Below, piece by piece: positions 50,420 through 60,632 of a stretch of DNA of 64,000 bases (the first letter of the stretch is position 1; the number at the start of each line of letters is the position of its first letter). Source of the DNA: Siphonodentalium dalli (Eukaryota; Mollusca; Scaphopoda; Gadilida; Siphonodentaliidae); assembly GCA_032622095.1 (NCBI GenBank), contig CP136067.1, forward strand, positions 95,656,707-95,720,706, given 5' to 3'. The notes beneath the pieces are model-generated. The model saw only the letters and a list, made by a program, of their open reading frames with translations. It made no database searches and had not been told where the DNA came from. The translations under genes were made by a program, and so were the position numbers.

Positions 50420-51850
50420 CAACATACTCCCTATTATATACCATTTGGAAGAGGAAGCTTCAGAACATTGTATTATCAACTGATCCGGTCGAATAAACTG
50501 TGGACATGTTGTTTTATCTCAAGATACGAACATGTGTGCTGTGCTTAATTTTGAACTGATCTGTACTGCCAGTTTATAATTATCAATGGAAGGGGAATAA
50601 TTCTATCTCTTAGTTGTGAATTATGATGCATTCATTCTGGGATAAATAACGGGCGAAGTCTTGGGGTGAATCTGAGAATGGAAGGGGAATAACTCTATTG
50701 CTTAGTTGTGAATTATGATGCATTATGGGATAAATAACAGGGGATGTCTTGGAGTAAATCTGAGAATCTCTCTCACTTGGTGAACACTCCTGGGCCACAG
50801 CTGTTCCGTATTCAGGGGGAACATATATATTTTTGGTTTATATAACATGAGTGGCACATGAAATTGTGTTGATTTTCACATGTGAGTATGTGACCGATGC
50901 GACTGTGGAGATAGTCTGCACCAGTCTGCATGATAATGAATTTACACGACAGAAGCAAACACCACAACATCGGAAAACTACACGAGAATTCGGGCGGATT
51001 CGGAGGCGTCCGGGATCTCGTGTTAAATGTTTGTGGTATACACTAAACTGTGGACACCGTGATTACCGGTGAGATACATGTATGCTCTCAATCGAACTTG
51101 CTCTGATGACTGGGCATCATTTATTTTGGAGGGAGAAGGGGGATAAATCTTTATGATATAAGCAAATTTACAGGAAGAATTTAGTGCACGTTTACATCAA
51201 CAGAATATATTACTTCCGGTGTTCAAGGCTATGTACCCCATCAATGGACAGGACATATCGTGGTATCGCCCATTACTCATTCTGAGATGGGCACCATAAA
51301 ACAAATTTACAATATATTTTTTGGGAAAAGTTGTGTATAATGTTATCTGGCATTCGAAAATTGAGTGGGCCTTTAATGGGTTTCCACGCCTGAACGGATG
51401 TCAGGAATTGGAAAGTTTAAATGAACATACACAGAAAACTATACTTAATTGTTAAGCTAGTGCACCACCAATGAAGTCAAAATATTTTTTCTTCACCGAT
51501 GGTGGGGTATCCAAGGTAGTAGGGGAAGATATCCAGAATGGGGGAGAGATATCATTAGGGAGTACATGGCATGGTACACCCAGACAGTTGTTAGTTGTTA
51601 CTGGACTGAACATTTATTACCACCGGTATTCGGTACTAGACGGCACTCGAATACATACATATGTATATGGGGAAAGATACCCAGGCCTGTGTATCTTCCA
51701 CCCACCCGGCCAGCAGCTATATATATGACAATGAAAGTGTCAATGACAATGTAACTCAACTTGGGAAGAGCTATGTTTTTGCTGAGCAATGAAAAGAATG
51801 ATAAAGACGAAATCACGCTGAAGATCCATATAAACTTTGATCATGATTTT
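50420..51850. other. Intron sequence, no supported gene
   Basis: It contains a short diverged duplication (GGAAGGGGAATAA, TTAGTTGTGAATTATGATGC) near 50,590 and 50,680. An 85-codon plus-strand frame at 51,471 has no recognised domain. Confidence 0.45.
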
Positions 51851-51859
51851 ATGAGGGAT

Positions 51860-52440
51860 ATGGTCAGTACGGTGTGCCAAAGGATTTAGTCATACAAAGA
51901 TTAAATCACAAGATGGTAATGAATTTCGGTATAAATAGTATGTTCCCATCTAGAGGTCACTCCAGAGTCAAAGATCCATATGATCCATACGAAGATTGGT
52001 AATGATCGAATGAGGGATGTCCTCTGTAGATGCACCAAATTATTTAGCCATACATATAGTAAATTCCAAGATGGCCATTTTTTCATCGAAAATTATTCAA
52101 ATTTGATAGCTTCTATAAATGCGGGCTGCGGGATGTGCTGATGGATTCAAAATTTCAAGATGGCTGCTGACAAATTTCGATCAAAATAGGAGGCTCCCAT
52201 CCAGATGTCACCCCGAAGATCCATATGAAGTGGAGAGTGGTAGCCATCTTTTTCAAAACATTTTGGTCAAAATAGGAGGCTTCCATATAGAGGTCACCCC
52301 GAAGATCCATATGAAGTTTGGTGATGATTGGATGAGGGATGTGGTCTGCATGGTGTGCCAAATGATTGAGTCATGCAAAGAGTCAAATCAAATATGGCTG
52401 CCGGCAGCCATGTTTTTCATCGAAAATGGAGAATCATAAG
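51860..52440. repeat. Diverged stretch of the CAAGATGGC satellite
   Basis: CAAAGGATTTAGTCAT, AAGATGGCTGC and TTCCCATCTAGAGGTCAC recur about every 170-180 bp, as in the array at 27,470. Confidence 0.6.
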
Positions 52441-52894
52441 ATATATCACTAAGATATGCGATGGATGAAAGTGTGATAGATGGTGTGCATATGTTAATGA
52501 AAGTTAAGAAATGCAACCACATGAGAGATACACATGTGTAAACGCCATATGGCCTAAGTGTTGTCTCTGGGTTCTGTGTTGTTTTTGTAGCTCTCAACTA
52601 AAATGTTAAAAGCAAAGAGCCCACCATTTTGGTGTTGAGCTGCACCTCCTCCAACATAAAATCCATAGACCTCCCTGAGAAAAATATTCAAATTGTAAAA
52701 CTTACATGATGAATGTGCAATAAAAACCTCTAAAAGGTTTGAAAGAAACCCATATGTATATATACTGAATAACTATAAGAGGTAGCAAAATGGTGGCATG
52801 CTACCACATCAATGTGCATTCAAAAATTACACTGAAATCACACAAACGTCCCACAATAAAGGGGCAGCCATCTTTATATTGGAGTACCAATGTT

Positions 52895-53502
52895 TAGGGC
52901 CCTGCGAATTTGCCATTTTCGTTTTGAATCGAATCTTGCATCGAATCAGCCAAATTATTCAGAATCGCATCGAATATCGAATCGAATCATTGCATCAGGC
53001 ATAATGATAGTGAACATGAATATAATACATGACACAGAGGCCGTAGCAATATCAATTTGCTCACTTCGTAACGACGATACATGGTCATCAGTATAGCGAC
53101 AATGTAAATATTATCTATAAATGAATCAAATGCATGTCTAACAAATTAAGTGCGCATTCTTTGTGGCGGTCTCTGTTATGCAATAATGAAACAGTTCAGA
53201 AGCCATATCGAAGCCAGAAAGCAATCGGGTTCACAAGTTTGACACATATATGAAATTGTGTTAGATCAGTTGCAAGGTGGTAATTAGTTAGCTCAGGTCA
53301 ACGACAATGTTATTTATATGCATTGGTATCATAATATACATGTATCTTCGCGAAAAAGCAATGTAGTCTGTTGAATTAATGACAATGCAACTGGTGCCAA
53401 TTATTCGATACAAATACAATTCGAATCAGGACAGCCAATTTCTAATCAAATCAAATCAGATGAAAGATTCCGAATCGCATTGAATCGATTCGCAGGACCC
53501 TA
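52895..53502. mobile_element. 608-bp hAT-like MITE with TAGGGCCCTGCGAAT ends
   Basis: TAGGGCCCTGCGAATT at the left and GATTCGCAGGACCCTA at the right are inverted. The 8 bp outside (CCAATGTT and CCAATTTA) agree at six positions, as in a decayed hAT target duplication. The subterminal regions are rich in GAATCGAAT words, possible transposase binding sites. Confidence 0.65.
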
Positions 53503-54003
53503 CCAATTTATTACAGATGGTAGTGTAATGTGGAATCATCCGAATATTATATTAGTATACTTTTCTATCAAAACAGATTAAACTGACTTCAAAGTTCATG
53601 TTATATACTATGGTGGCCATGTTGGACACAGCTTTGGATTCTAGGAAATGCTCAAAGGTGAGAACTTCACACCCACTGAGATATTGATACACACACCACC
53701 TAAAAACACAATTGACAAAGAAAAAAACTTTAACAGAGAATTTTCACTTTACACCTATTTTACTATTGCTCCCGGGACTATATGTATGGTACTGGGTTTG
53801 ACGGGTTAACATTTTTATCATCATTTCATACCATAATAATACAAAGAAAGTGAGAACAAAATGTATATGGTGGGGGAGATACACAGGGTGGGGGAACATA
53901 CCCCAGAGGGGGGTAAACTGTTACAATGGAACTGGTACTGGAACCGCAGGATCATGCACAGAAGCGACTCAGTACCAATAGATCTGGTACCGTTCATACC
54001 AAG

Positions 54004-54249
54004 CCTTGAAATAGTGTGCCTGTCATTTGCAGAATGAGGTCCCCAGAGGGTGAATTTAGTGATGCTACCCCGCATAACGGGCTAGCATCACCAAATTCAC
54101 CCTCTGTGGACCTCATTCTGCTTACACCTCAGCAGAATGAGGTTCCCAGAGGGTGAATTTGGTTATGCTAGCCCACTATGCGGGGTAGCATCACTAAATT
54201 CACCCTCTGGAAACCTCATTCTGCAAATGACAGACACACTATTTCAAGG
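54004..54249. mobile_element. GCAGAATGAGG-family MITE, full double hairpin
   Basis: CCTTGAAATAGTGTG and CACACTATTTCAAGG close it; two hairpins lie inside, as at 15,866. It is the cleanest copy in the window. Confidence 0.85.
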
Positions 54250-54449
54250 GTTGGTCCATAGTTCGAGAAGCCTGGTTTTGTGTCACCCAAACGACATACT
54301 TAATTTCCTCTATGGGAAACATAGGTTAAATTAAACAGATTTTACTGTTTCATTATATAGAACAGGACTGACATATTATGCACATGTTGGAACTGTATTC
54401 ATTATGATGAAATGAGACACAATGTTAACCACACAGTCTTGTTGCTATA

Positions 54450-55195
54450 TAAAATTAATCTCTTTGCATTTTATGACACTGAAAATGGTACTTCTAATAA
54501 AAACATGACTGACTCTTTTACAAATAATCACTGCACTTATTCCTCATAATAAAATAATTGAAGTTGAAATACAATTTTATAATTTTTGCGATAGTCTAGA
54601 TCTCTAGACGAGGCAGCGATGTGTTATTTTTAAAACTCGGAAATCGTTGGGCCTAAAAGTAATCTAGGCCAAAATGAAGAAAATTTTGAACCAATATAAT
54701 GAAAAGATAAATAAAACCAGTGCAGAAGGAGAAATCATCTTTTGAAGGAAAAGTTAAGATAATAAGTTCAACACACGATCTATGACATATGGTCATTTAT
54801 GAGCTTATTGTCTGAACATTTCCTAAGAGAACTATTCGTCGATGAGTATTTAGTATAGAAAGGTTATATATTAATAAGACAAAACTGAACTTGAAAGTTG
54901 GAACACTACAAAAAGTCAGTGAAAGTAAATATGCCACACACTTTGAGAGGTGAAATGTGCAAGTTTACTTGTTAGTGACTGAAATACAGATCAAACGAAA
55001 CTGATGTACAGATAATGTACTGTTATTCTGCATAAAAAAATGTGAAATACTGATATTTTGTTTGGTCATTACAGATATAAATTAACTATTTATCACTATA
55101 TTGTCAGTTTATGCCTGATATGTGCCAGGTGGTTCTCAAAATTAATTAAGCTAATTCAAGCTAAGAAATATGGGATCGTTGTGTTGCTATATAGT
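54450..55195. repeat. Intron part of a duplicated EGF-exon block (partner 18,420-19,134)
   Basis: It shares the same ordered words with its partner and runs without interruption into the exon at 55,205. It lacks the MITE that separates intron and exon in the partner. Confidence 0.75.
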
Positions 55196-55204
55196 TTCAC
55201 GTAC

Positions 55205-55321
55205 CTGCACACTCGACGCCAGTAAATCCATATGCATATGCACATGCACATGTGTATCCATTAACCCCGTCAACACATGTCCCTCCGTTCTGACAAGGAC
55301 TACTGACACATTCATCAATGT
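55205..55321 (-). CDS. Exon of the multi-EGF host gene (first of the four seen)
   Basis: The 117-bp exon (39 codons, phase 1 at both ends) has acceptor ATCTCTTCAG and donor GTACGTGAAAC. It encodes [24 protein letters not shown] and [14 protein letters not shown]. Six cysteines, the calcium-binding start and the hydroxylation motif are present. Two extra residues between the fifth and sixth cysteine (AYAY) come from a GCATAT/GCACAT duplication in the exon. Its flanks match those of the 19.4-kb exon on both sides. Confidence 0.85.
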
Positions 55322-55369
55322 CTGAAGAGATAATCACAGGTTTTAAGAAGGTATTCATTGTCCCATACC

Positions 55370-55606
55370 TGCAGTTACAACATCAACATGTATTTCACAA
55401 AGATTACTTTAGAAGAATGTAAAATAAATTATACAGAAGCTAGTAAAGTCATAAACGATGCCAATCTGTTGTCTTTACAAATAAATCATAGCATTTTATA
55501 TACCAACACGAAGTTCTATAAATGTAAACTATCAGAAACAGAAATATGCCTCTTTGGCATACAGGGAGAGAAACAACTCTACACTTATTTGATTAATGTC
55601 CAGTGA
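55370..55606 (+). pseudogene. Possible LINE C-terminal remnant
   Basis: An open frame with QINHSILYTNTKFYKCKL followed by a degraded Cys pattern resembles the region before the zinc knuckle of some LINE reverse transcriptases. Only about 75 codons remain and the later Cys residues are missing. The start overlaps the end of the duplicated EGF block. Confidence 0.3.
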
Positions 55607-55637
55607 CAAAATCAATCCTACTAGAATGTCAACAGTT

Positions 55638-56095
55638 ACTAAAGATACTCAATCCGATCAGACGGTCCCCATATCATCAAGTTACAACAACAACAACATT
55701 TCTTCAAAATACGCTTTAGTTATCAGAATCTATTTATTGCAAAGAAAACAATCCTAACCACTGTCAACTATGGTATCAAATTTCACAAAACTTGTTATTT
55801 GTCAACATTTTGTTCAACAAGATATTGCCGTATTATCACGTAAGTATCACGAAATTTGGCCGTATTGCCACTTGATTTTAGAGTTATCCATCTTCAACCG
55901 CAATTTCGTTCGAGACCTTCCGTTTGACCACGTGTTTCTTGGTCACATATTATTACACATCTCGAGAAATAACAAACGATATCTGATCACTCTGAGCTTT
56001 GATGGGTGGGTTCCTCGACTCGAATCAATTTTTTTTCCTCTCGAAGATAAAGAAATTCTAATTTAGGAGCGTCTGATCGGATTGAGTACCTTTAA
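55638..56095. mobile_element. AATCCGAT-family MITE, copy 3
   Basis: Left end AAAGATACTCAATCCGATC, right end GGATTGAGTACC with TTAA. The left TTAA has changed to CTAA, and an ACAACAACAACA insertion interrupts the left arm. Confidence 0.7.
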
Positions 56096-56099
56096 AAAA

Positions 56100-57320
56100 T
56101 ATATGTGATCTAAACTTTGAAATATCTCCCGTAAAAAATATTTTTTGGAACCCACATTATTGCAGGAAATTTAGTAGATGACAACTTAATAGGCATGAGC
56201 ATACTTTTATTTAAAAGATATATATACCCCAGCAGAATGAGAGCAATTGAGCTAAATATTAGTGGACTATTAGAATGGATCAAGCGCTATAAATAAATCG
56301 AAACTACAAGCTTATTATACAATGTAAAAAACAAAAAAGATAAACCATACTGTGGCAGATGGCACAGAATGGAAAGTATTTTTGCAAACAGTGGTCACGG
56401 TGCTGCAGCTAACATTAAATATATTTATAACATTATATATCATATAATATAACAAGTCAGCTCAACCACAAATAAAAGTTATAAAACTCATGTTTTTGTT
56501 TTTTATAAGAAGAGCTCACGACATATTATGAAATTATCGAACGAACAGCTATACTTAGGTGTGTTTGGTTTAAGGAACTCATTTCATAAAATTACACAAT
56601 CTAAGCTAAAAATTCAAAGTTCCATCAATCGGCCCCACACCAAAAACCTTTGAAATACCAAAACGATAAATAAGATTAAAGGTACACAGTGTATTTTGAA
56701 ATAAATATTACTTTGGCATACACAGTTTGTTTCGTACATAAAATAGATACTTTCTAAATATCAAGTAATCTGTTAATAACATTGAAAAGCCTTTATGATG
56801 ATATTGCATTTTAACCATTTTGTAATGAATTGCTATACCGTATATATATGTACAGTGTTCCATGTTTATGACATTAATAAAAATTATTTTTTTAAAACAA
56901 CAACATGTGTTTTAACTTATCATAACCCTGAGCCCATGGCAATTACATTGCCTGGCAACCATTCTCAACAGACAAAACCTTTAATGATTATAGCCAGGCT
57001 GGGGTTCCAGAGGAGGTATGCGCTTATCCAGATTTCATATTATGTGGCCCAGATGTCAATAATCACCCAGTAATTTTAAGATTGTCACTTGTTGTCGGTA
57101 GGGTTGAAGTGAATACAACTAAAATTGGCACATCATTATTCAAACGAAAACGTATTCAACATGTCCTGCATAAGATGTATTGACAAGATCACCCTGATAG
57201 AATTATACTACTTCCAAATTTGTTCATGCATATGAAAACTAGAAATATATGCCCAGATATACGGACAAATTTAAGTCAATCCAGTATAGCCCCCCCCCCC
57301 ACAATTTGTATTTCTTGACA
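56100..57320. other. No supported gene
   Basis: AT-rich sequence; a 92-codon frame at 56,795 shows no recognised domain. Confidence 0.45.
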
Positions 57321-57326
57321 CTGTAA

Positions 57327-57400
57327 GCCAGTGCATTCTCTTATATATGCGAGGCTCCCCATGGGAGACTCGCATATATAAGAGAATGCACTGGCACAGG
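57327..57400. mobile_element. Shared palindrome module, isolated copy
   Basis: GCCAGTGCATTCTC and TATATATGCGAGGC mirrored around a 10-bp loop. Text after it (GCTGCACCAGCACAGCTCCC) matches the ends of the CCCTTTCATGAC MITE family, but the other end is missing. Confidence 0.7.
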
Positions 57401-57702
57401 GTCTTTAATGCTGCACCAGCACAGCTCCCATCACGCTCAGTATCTAGCCTATGAGTCAATTAGCTCAAGGTGTTAATATCAGCAATCCTATAATTTTAAA
57501 ATATTTGTTATATTGTCCCATATTATGTTTATATATTATCACGTCTTTGTTATATTCTCCCATATTATGTTTATATATCACGCCTTTGTTGTTCCTATAC
57601 TGTAACTTGACGATGCCTAGCCAAGCCTGAGTTTAGTGTGCCAGTAGTAATGGTGGGCACTATGTTCAAGCACGACAGCGAACAATTTATTCACATTCAA
57701 AG

Positions 57703-58167
57703 ATGACTGCTGTAAACATAACAGATCTTGACGAGATAATGGGCGGTGGGGTATACTGTAAAGCAGTGTACGGTGAAGAAATATCGCTATTTTGGAGGGC
57801 ACTCAGCCTCGGGATTTACGGGACGACCGATGGATGGATGATTCTGAGAGATGCGGCAGTTGACCTGTACTACACAGAGAGTGACGAACTTGGTGCGTCG
57901 GCACAAGATTTACGGCGCACACCACTTTTAGCCGAATCAAGATTGATGGTTGAATTAGCGGCGACTGTTATACAGCGACCTATCGTCATGTTTGATGCTA
58001 CCAAAGGCGGCTACAAATCAACACCAAGATTCAAGTCATCAATACCTCTAGTGTGGATCCCCCATGTTTGCCACGAGCATTATTGTGAATGCGAAATATG
58101 GATGAGGCGAGGAGACAAATCAATTGAAGTTTTGGCGAACAAAGAAGTTCAATGTGGCGGATTCTAA
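57703..58167 (+). CDS. OTU-like protein, probably without protease activity (copy 1)
   Basis: This 154-residue protein has the layout of OTU-family cysteine proteases: an N-terminal catalytic-type segment (SLFWRALSLGIYGT, residues 28-41), a middle helix (RLMVELAATVIQRPIVMF) and a C-terminal HEHY (124-127) where the catalytic His would lie. In active OTU enzymes the first segment has Asp and Cys just before LF; here GEEIS stands there, so the Cys is replaced by Ser28. Unless another Cys (Cys19) takes over, it should be a pseudo-enzyme, possibly binding ubiquitin. Similar inactive OTU-like folds occur in transposon-derived proteins. The ATG is preceded by ACATTCAAAG, as in gene 60,845. A histone-type hairpin follows the stop by 19 bp. 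Confidence 0.5.
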   Translation: MTAVNITDLDEIMGGGVYCKAVYGEEISLFWRALSLGIYGTTDGWMILRDAAVDLYYTESDELGASAQDLRRTPLLAESRLMVELAATVIQRPIVMFDATKGGYKSTPRFKSSIPLVWIPHVCHEHYCECEIWMRRGDKSIEVLANKEVQCGGF

Positions 58168-58186
58168 ACTATAACAAAAATAAAAC

Positions 58187-58202
58187 GGCCCTTTTCAGGG
58201 CC
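58187..58202 (+). terminator. Histone-type 3' stem-loop after OTU-like copy 1
   Basis: GGCCCTTTTCAGGGCC: a 6-bp stem and TTTC loop, with AAAAC before and ACC after, as in metazoan histone mRNAs. A purine-rich GAAAAGA lies 11 bp downstream, where the U7-binding element would be. An AATAAA at 58,179-58,184 overlaps the leading A run, so ordinary polyadenylation is also possible for this gene. Confidence 0.75.
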
Positions 58203-58230
58203 ACCAAATGATCGAAAAGATACTCTTGAT

Positions 58231-58320
58231 AGTGCCCATGTATGGGGGGTACTGGGCCATAGTGCCCATGTCTGGGGGGTACTGGGTCATAGTGCCCATG
58301 TCTGGGGGGTACTGGGCCAT
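58231..58320. repeat. Three exact-period 30-bp repeats in the palindrome centre
   Basis: AGTGCCCATG, a TMTGGGGGGT block and ACTGGGYCAT occur three times at 30-bp spacing, differing at two sites. The unpaired centre of the palindrome spans 58,233-58,443. Confidence 0.9.
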
Positions 58321-58473
58321 AGTTCCCACCCTGAGGATAGATGTTCCTGTCATTGATGTGACATTTCTGATCGAAAAAAATGAAAATGGACTTAGAATTA
58401 TTTTTTTTAAAAGGAAAATCTCACTTTGGAAAATATCAATTAGCTATCAAGAGTATCTTTTCGATCATTTGGT

Positions 58474-58489
58474 GGCCCTGAAAAGGGCC
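58474..58489 (-). terminator. Histone-type 3' stem-loop after OTU-like copy 2
   Basis: Same 16-base hairpin on the minus strand, 19 bp after the stop. Confidence 0.75.
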
Positions 58490-58508
58490 GTTTTATTTTT
58501 GTTATAGT

Positions 58509-58973
58509 TTAGAATCCGCCACATTGAACTTCTTTGTTCGCCAAAACTTCAATTGATTTGTCTCCTCGCCTCATCCATATTTCGCATTCACAATAATGCT
58601 CGTGGCAAACGTGGGGGATCCACACTAGAGGTATTGATGACTTGAATCTTGGTGTTGATTTGTAGCCGCCTTTGGTAGCATCAAACATGACGATAGGTCG
58701 CTGTATAACAGTCGCCGCTAATTCAACCATCAATCTTGATTCGGCCAAAAGTGGTGTGCGCCGTAAATCTTGTGCCGACGCACCAAGTTCGTCACTCTCT
58801 GTGTAGTACAGGTCAACTGCCGCATCTCTCAGAATCATCCATCCATCGGTTGTCCCGTAAATCCCGAGGCTGAGTGCCCTCCAAAATAGCGACATTTCTT
58901 CACCGTACACTGCTTTACAGTATACCCCACCGCCCATTATCTCGTCAAGATCTGTTATGTTTACAGCAGTCAT
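58509..58973 (-). CDS. OTU-like protein, copy 2 (inverted)
   Basis: Same 154 residues as copy 1 except Met for Ile at residue 27; Ser28 again stands in place of the catalytic Cys. I chose the ATG at 58,973 because it matches copy 1 and the shared ACATTCAAAG leader; the frame stays open upstream to an ATG at 59,105, but that part lies in the promoter module. Only this copy has the full bidirectional promoter, shared with the plus-strand gene at 59,873. Copy 1 keeps only the part within its arm, so it may be silent or driven from outside. Confidence 0.5.
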   Translation of the reverse strand: MTAVNITDLDEIMGGGVYCKAVYGEEMSLFWRALSLGIYGTTDGWMILRDAAVDLYYTESDELGASAQDLRRTPLLAESRLMVELAATVIQRPIVMFDATKGGYKSTPRFKSSIPLVWIPHVCHEHYCECEIWMRRGDKSIEVLANKEVQCGGF

Positions 58974-59015
58974 CTTTGAATGTGAATAAATTGTTCGCTG
59001 TCGTGCTTGAACATA

Positions 59016-59538
59016 TATCACGATTACGCGGGCGGTAGAGAAAGCACATAATACTTTGACGTTAAAAATGACAAATGTTTCCTGACGTGTTTCTTTACAG
59101 TGCATTATCTGTTAGTTTCACCATTTCGATATGTTATAGATTAAATTCATGATAGTATATACAATTAATTAAGATGTTTTAACATATGAATTCATCTTCG
59201 TTCATAAACGATGACCAAGTAAAGTTATCAAATGCAATGATCAAGAAAAATGTTCAGTATGTTTCTTGTGTTCAGTTTTTATGTATAAAATATGTACAAT
59301 TCCAAAACCAAAAACTAGAAAAACATTCCATATTTGCCTAACGAGGTAATAAATATATCAATCATGTGTACCAAATAATAGATAATGATCTAACGAAATT
59401 AAAAACAATTGTTTGATCGCTATGCAATAATGATCAAGAAAAATATGCATGTTGATCCGGTTCTGAAAAAACACGTCAGGAAATATTTGTCAATTTTAAC
59501 GCCAAAGTATTATGTGATTTCATTGACGCCCGTGTAAC
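59016..59538. promoter_or_regulatory. Bidirectional promoter/leader module, copy 1
   Basis: It lies between divergent genes. A core of about 58 bp (AACACGTCAGGAAAYATTTG, then TTTTAACG and AAGTATTATGTG) occurs at each edge in inverted orientation (59,043-59,099 and 59,463-59,521), so each gene gets the same proximal sequence. The middle holds TTAATTAAGATGTTTT and AAAAACATTCCATAT words. A partial tandem copy is at 59,541-59,830 and a full one at 60,887-61,435. Confidence 0.7.
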
Positions 59539-59540
59539 AA

Positions 59541-59830
59541 TCTTGTGTTCAGTTTTATGTATAAAATATGTACAATTCCAAAAACAAAAACTAGAAAAAC
59601 ATTCCATATTTTCCTAACGAGATAACAAATATATCAATCATGTGTACCAACTAATAGATAATGATCTAACGAAATAAAAAACATTTGTTTGATCGCTATA
59701 CAATAATGATCAAGAAAAATATGCATGTTGATCCGGCTCTGAAAAAACACAACTTGAGGAAATATTTGTCAATTTTAACGCCAACGCGACATGTGATTTC
59801 ATTGTCGCCCGTGTCAAATGTATACAAATA
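59541..59830 (+). promoter_or_regulatory. Promoter module, partial tandem copy
   Basis: It repeats 59,264-59,538 with few changes and sits directly before the gene at 59,873. The core reads AACACAACTTGAGGAAATAT here. Confidence 0.65.
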
Positions 59831-59872
59831 TTTTCGAATTTGATCAACCTTAGATTGCATTGCTATCAAGAG

Positions 59873-60355
59873 ATGGATCCGTTAACAGAATTTCTTCAGA
59901 GTGAGATATACAGTAGTCCTGTTGCACAGAATACATATGCGGCACCACAGTCAACAGGCCAAGCTAATACGACAATGACTATAGGTGGTGATACACTCAT
60001 TTTAAAAGCGATTTTAGATGAACTGAGATGTCTTCGCAGGGATATTGACGTGAAAACGCAAGTAACGCATCAAGAAGTGAAAGTGAATCTTCATTTCGTT
60101 GCAGAAGAGATAGATATACCAATCAGGGTTCATGATGTTCAGAGATCGAAAGAGCAGAAACAGATCAAAAAAGAAAAATTATTGGCGGCGAAAGAAAAAC
60201 AACCTAAGAGTATCATGAAGACTGAGACAAAAGTCAGATTTCATCTTCCTTGTAAAGAATCTAAAGATACAGAGAAAAGTGATGAATTCGCAAAAGCTCT
60301 CGGTTCTCATGGGAAAGATATGTCAAGATATAAGAAAAACACAAAACGGTGTTAA
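59873..60355 (+). CDS. Uncharacterised 160-residue protein with a KVRF motif
   Basis: No family is recognised. The ATG at 59,873 follows the promoter module by about 40 bp. Residues 1-40 are polar (Ser/Thr/Gln-rich). About 45-85 could form a helix (ILDELRCLRRDIDVKT). The rest is strongly basic, with KEQKQIKKEKLLAAKEKQ. SIMKTETKVRFHL contains KVRF, a match to the RVxF docking motif for protein phosphatase 1, which is short enough to arise by chance. Polar N-terminus plus basic C-terminus would suit a virion or DNA-binding protein. The stop is followed by a histone-type hairpin; the gene converges on the minus-strand gene at 60,845. Confidence 0.6.
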   Translation: MDPLTEFLQSEIYSSPVAQNTYAAPQSTGQANTTMTIGGDTLILKAILDELRCLRRDIDVKTQVTHQEVKVNLHFVAEEIDIPIRVHDVQRSKEQKQIKKEKLLAAKEKQPKSIMKTETKVRFHLPCKESKDTEKSDEFAKALGSHGKDMSRYKKNTKRC

Positions 60356-60377
60356 AGTCAGATGATAATTTTAAAAC

Positions 60378-60393
60378 GGCCCTTTTCAGGGCC
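60378..60393 (+). terminator. Histone-type 3' stem-loop after the 160-residue gene
   Basis: GGCCCTTTTCAGGGCC preceded by AAAAC and followed by ACAC, 22 bp after the stop. No AATAAA lies between stop and hairpin. The next 100 bp (TTTCCCAAAAGGTTACTC and on) recur after the hairpin at 61,844. Confidence 0.8.
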
Positions 60394-60603
60394 ACACACA
60401 TTTCCCAAAAGGTTACTCTTTCATAGCTGAAAAATCAAAACACGATTGTTCAATTCATATTTTATTCAACAACAAATATTTGCAAGTATATTTTGTTTTA
60501 AATTATTCGTGGCGTGATTTTTTCAAAACGAAACATAGGGTACAAGGAACATTATTAGTTCTTAAGCAAATGCTAAAAGTTTTTCTTTTTGAAAAAATTG
60601 GTT

Positions 60604-60619
60604 GGTCCTGAAAAGGACC
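60604..60619 (-). terminator. Histone-type stem-loop, covariant version
   Basis: On the minus strand GGTCCTTTTCAGGACC: the third base pair is T-A in place of C-G, so pairing is kept by a double change. A purine-rich CAAAAAGAAAAAC lies downstream. Confidence 0.75.
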
Positions 60620-60632
60620 GTTTTTTGTTTTT

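Larger units (their letters stand above)
57661..58232 (+). repeat. Left arm of a 572-bp inverted repeat
   Basis: Arm 57,661-58,232 mirrors 58,444-59,015 without a length difference. Comparing the coding part shows two substitutions, one changing Ile27 to Met and one silent. Each arm holds a complete OTU-like gene, its leader and its 3' hairpin. Confidence 0.9.
58444..59015 (-). repeat. Right arm of the 572-bp inverted repeat
   Basis: Mirror of 57,661-58,232. The arm ends at 59,015, where the bidirectional promoter module begins. Confidence 0.9.
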
